Below, in pieces: positions 6,202 through 8,428 of a stretch of DNA of 8,428 nt. The notes beneath the pieces are model-generated. The model was not told the origin of the DNA, did no database searches, and worked only from the letters and a program-made list of their open reading frames with translations. Location: contig JALOMM010000051.1 of NCBI GenBank assembly GCA_025455535.1, positions 1-8,428 on the forward strand. The letters are read 5' to 3'. Both the position numbers and the translations under genes were made by a program. How positions within the stretch are numbered: the first letter of the stretch is position 1; each line of letters begins with the position of its first letter. This DNA comes from Bacteroidales bacterium. Its GTDB lineage: Bacteria; Bacteroidota; Bacteroidia; Bacteroidales; VadinHA17.

Positions 6202-7850
6202 TGACAAGGTTTCTGGCAGTTTCAGTACTCTTGCTGTGCCTGACCCTTGAGGTCACAGATGCTCAGACCGGAAAGAGTCCGGACTATAACCTGTTATATT
6301 TCTACCGTGTCTGTTTTACCGATAAAGGGAGCGTCACCGTTTCCGATTTCACACCTGAAGATCTTCTCTCTCCTGATGCTATTGAGAGAAGGGAGAAATG
6401 CGGAATTGAACCGCTGACAGCCAGTGATCTGCCGGTCAATAAGACTTATATCAATACCGTGACACAGGCAGGACTGAAATTCCACATATCGTCAAAATGG
6501 ATGAACTCAGCCCTGTTCAGCTCACACTCTGAAATCAATCCTGCTGACGTTGAAGAAATACCGTTTGTAAGGGAGGTGGTGCTTGTCAAAAGGCCGGCAG
6601 AACCCTCAAAGAGAGAAATTGATAAATACGGTACTCTGTCTCCGGGAAGTGACCTGAGCACCTATAACCCCCTCGTCCCTCTTAACGGTGTGCCTCTCCA
6701 TCAGTCAGGTTTTACCGGAAAGAGTCTCACCATAGCAGTGCTCGATGCCGGATTCCTCAACGCAGACAGGGTCGAGTCACTGACGCCGCTCATGAAGCGC
6801 GGAGGAGTCATCGCCACATGGGATTTTGTAACGGGGAAGAGTAACGTATATGATTATCACGGCCACGGCACCGCAGTACTTACTATCCTGGCCGGCGATC
6901 TCCCCGACATAATATCAGGCTCCGCACCGGGGGCAGACTATATGCTCTTCCGCACCGAAGACGACGAGTCTGAGTACCCGGTTGAGCAGGACTACTGGGC
7001 AGCAGCGGCTGAGTATGCCGACAGCGCCGGAGCCGACATAATATCCTCTTCCCTGGGTTACTATATGTTCGATGATCCTTCAATGGACTATGCCTTCAGT
7101 GACATGGACGGCGACAGGGCCTTCGTCACCAGGGCAGCCGATGCAGCCGCCTCAAAGGGGATACTGGTAGTGGCCAGCGCAGGCAATGAACGGAACAAGG
7201 AGTGGGTGCGGATCCTAGCTCCGTCAGACGGTGACAGCGTTATGTGCATCGGAGCCCTGAAACAGGACCTTACGATATCAGACTTTTCATCAGCAGGCTA
7301 CTCCGCCGACGGCCAGGTAAAACCAGACGTGGTCGCTCCCGGCGTGAGCCTGCCTCTGCAGTATGAGCCCGGCAAATGGCAGACAGGCAGCGGGACATCG
7401 TTCTCATGCCCTGTCATAAGCGGACTGTGCGCGTCGCTAATGCAGGCCGTTCCCGGAGCAACAGCAGCCGAAGTGGCAACAGCCGTGCGCAGGAGCAGCG
7501 ACCGGTACAACAACCCCGACTCGCTATACGGATACGGAATCCCTGACTTCATCACAGCCCTTAAAAGCCTCGAGGAAATATACACCTACAAACCTGATGT
7601 CAGCATCACCGCCGGCCCCAACCCCTTCTTTGATGAAATAAACCTGTGGTTCCGGGAAACACCTGAAAACTTATCTGTTACAGTGACAGACGGATCAGGA
7701 AGGATCGTCATGAGAAGAGAGTATCCTGTTTACTCGGGGAGATCACACAAGCTCACCGGCTTCGAAGGTATGACAGAGGGATTATTCATGGTTGATGTCA
7801 AAACAAGCCATGGCGGGAAGGTCTTCAAAATGGTCAGACTGAAGAGATGA
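6198..7850 (+). CDS. Secreted S8 (subtilisin-like) serine protease with T9SS C-terminal sorting domain
   Basis: A 550-residue protein. The signal peptide is at about 1-22 (VTDA before Gln23). Residues about 30-130 resemble the N-terminal propeptide region of such proteases. The subtilisin catalytic domain runs about 150-455 with an intact triad: Asp183 in AVLDAGF, His223 in YHGHGTAV, and Ser401 in SGTSFSCPV; oxyanion Asn330 lies in VASAGN. Residues about 466-550 form a type A T9SS sorting domain, beginning ITAGPNPFFDEINLWF, with GLFMVDV near the end and a basic end KMVRLKR. The protease should cross the inner membrane by Sec, then the outer membrane by the type IX system, and be surface-anchored or released. 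The start overlaps the MORN gene stop by 4 bases (ATGA); Met2 at 6201 is an alternative. The stop overlaps xseA likewise. The substrate is unknown. Confidence 0.95.
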   Translation: MMTRFLAVSVLLLCLTLEVTDAQTGKSPDYNLLYFYRVCFTDKGSVTVSDFTPEDLLSPDAIERREKCGIEPLTASDLPVNKTYINTVTQAGLKFHISSKWMNSALFSSHSEINPADVEEIPFVREVVLVKRPAEPSKREIDKYGTLSPGSDLSTYNPLVPLNGVPLHQSGFTGKSLTIAVLDAGFLNADRVESLTPLMKRGGVIATWDFVTGKSNVYDYHGHGTAVLTILAGDLPDIISGSAPGADYMLFRTEDDESEYPVEQDYWAAAAEYADSAGADIISSSLGYYMFDDPSMDYAFSDMDGDRAFVTRAADAAASKGILVVASAGNERNKEWVRILAPSDGDSVMCIGALKQDLTISDFSSAGYSADGQVKPDVVAPGVSLPLQYEPGKWQTGSGTSFSCPVISGLCASLMQAVPGATAAEVATAVRRSSDRYNNPDSLYGYGIPDFITALKSLEEIYTYKPDVSITAGPNPFFDEINLWFRETPENLSVTVTDGSGRIVMRREYPVYSGRSHKLTGFEGMTEGLFMVDVKTSHGGKVFKMVRLKR

Positions 7851-8428
7851 ACAATGTTGAGAAACTGACTCTCACCGAGCTGCAGGAGGTGATACGGGAC
7901 AAACTGTATGAGTCCCTCCCCGGCTTCTTCTGGATTGTGGCAGAGATAGCAGAGATGAAGGTCAATTCCTCCGGACACTGTTACCTCGAACTTACAGGAA
8001 GCGAAAAACCCGGAGGAAGAGTTGCCTCCAGAGCCAGGGGAACGATATGGGCAGCTAAGTTCCGCTCCCTGAACACCCTCTTTACCGCCACGACAGGGAT
8101 ACCGCTGCGGCAGGGAATAACAATACTTTTCAAAGCAACGGTCGAATATCATGAGCTGTACGGTCTCAGCCTGAATATTTCAGACCTTGACCCGTCATAC
8201 ACTGCCGGAGACATGGCTCTCAGACGTGAAGCCATCATCAGAAGGCTTACCGGCGAAGGGGTTATGACAATGAACCGCGACCTCGAACTGGCTCCCTACC
8301 CAAGGTACATAGCTGTCATCTCCTCATCAAAGGCTGCCGGGTACCAGGATTTCATCAACCACCTCACCTGTAATCCCTACGGGTACGTTTTTGTTCCACA
8401 TCTGTTCGAGACGGTCATGCAGGGCGAG
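7847..8428 (+). CDS. xseA: Exodeoxyribonuclease VII large subunit, partial (C-terminus beyond right edge)
   Basis: Large subunit of exonuclease VII, which degrades single-stranded DNA to oligonucleotides in the cytoplasm together with the small subunit XseB. The first 194 codons are visible. The N-terminal OB-fold DNA-binding domain covers about residues 1-115 with FFWIVAEIAEMKVNSSGHCYLEL spread over 27-49, IWAAKFRSL at 67-75 and YHELYGLSLNISDLDP at 101-116. It is followed by RREAIIRRLTGEGVM and the start of the catalytic domain, IAVISSSKAAGYQDF at 155-169, including conserved Asp168. The ATG at 7847 overlaps the TGA of the protease gene (ATGA), and MNNVEKLTLTEL is the normal beginning for this family, so the start is secure. 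xseB probably follows off the right edge. Confidence 0.95.
   Translation, partial: MNNVEKLTLTELQEVIRDKLYESLPGFFWIVAEIAEMKVNSSGHCYLELTGSEKPGGRVASRARGTIWAAKFRSLNTLFTATTGIPLRQGITILFKATVEYHELYGLSLNISDLDPSYTAGDMALRREAIIRRLTGEGVMTMNRDLELAPYPRYIAVISSSKAAGYQDFINHLTCNPYGYVFVPHLFETVMQGE

Noticed and set aside
7730..8152. A 140-codon minus-strand open frame over the end of the protease gene and the start of xseA
   Set aside because: Antisense to two recognised genes; its translation has no recognisable features.
1..8428. CRISPR array, insertion sequence, phage or integrated element
   Set aside because: No spaced identical repeats, transposase or integrase motifs, terminal inverted repeats or tRNA-linked duplications were seen. 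The genes are ordinary core Bacteroidota genes.

Overview
The window looks like the chromosome of a member of the Bacteroidota, most likely from the Bacteroidales/Marinilabiliales side. The evidence is a subtilisin-like protease with a C-terminal type IX secretion (T9SS) sorting domain, signal peptides followed by Gln, A-rich start regions with almost no Shine-Dalgarno sequences, and candidate -7 boxes of the Bacteroidota form TAnnTTTG. It is mostly core chromosome. I see no insertion sequence, phage gene, tRNA, rRNA or CRISPR array.

Left part (1-3088, minus strand). A two-transmembrane sensor histidine kinase runs off the left edge (1-1304). After a 275-base gap come rluA-like pseudouridine synthase (1580-2266) and panB (2267-3088). 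These two abut with no spacer and look like a panB-rluA operon. The 1305-1579 gap is the least ordinary stretch of the window. It holds four TTAAC direct repeats phased at 11/10/11 bases, a TAnnTTTG box facing each way on either side of them, and a strong intrinsic terminator oriented for the plus strand although no plus-strand gene lies upstream. Read together this suggests a small RNA of about 160 nt, transcribed divergently from the kinase gene and possibly controlled by the kinase's own response regulator.

Middle (3089-5424). A 230-base intergenic region separates panB (minus) from dnaK (plus, 3319-5235). dnaK is full length and intact. It is followed by a perfect 26-base palindrome that probably terminates it, then by three further small stem-loops before the next gene.

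Right part (5425-8428, plus strand). Three genes are joined by 4-base ATGA overlaps: an exported MORN-repeat protein, a secreted S8 serine protease with a T9SS C-terminal domain, and the 5' part of xseA (exonuclease VII large subunit), which runs off the right edge. They should be co-transcribed and translationally coupled, although two products are exported and the third is a cytoplasmic DNA-repair nuclease.

No dramatic new defence or mobile system is visible. The best candidates for something undescribed are the kinase-linked divergent small RNA locus (1305-1573) and the stem-loop leader before the MORN gene (5315-5380).
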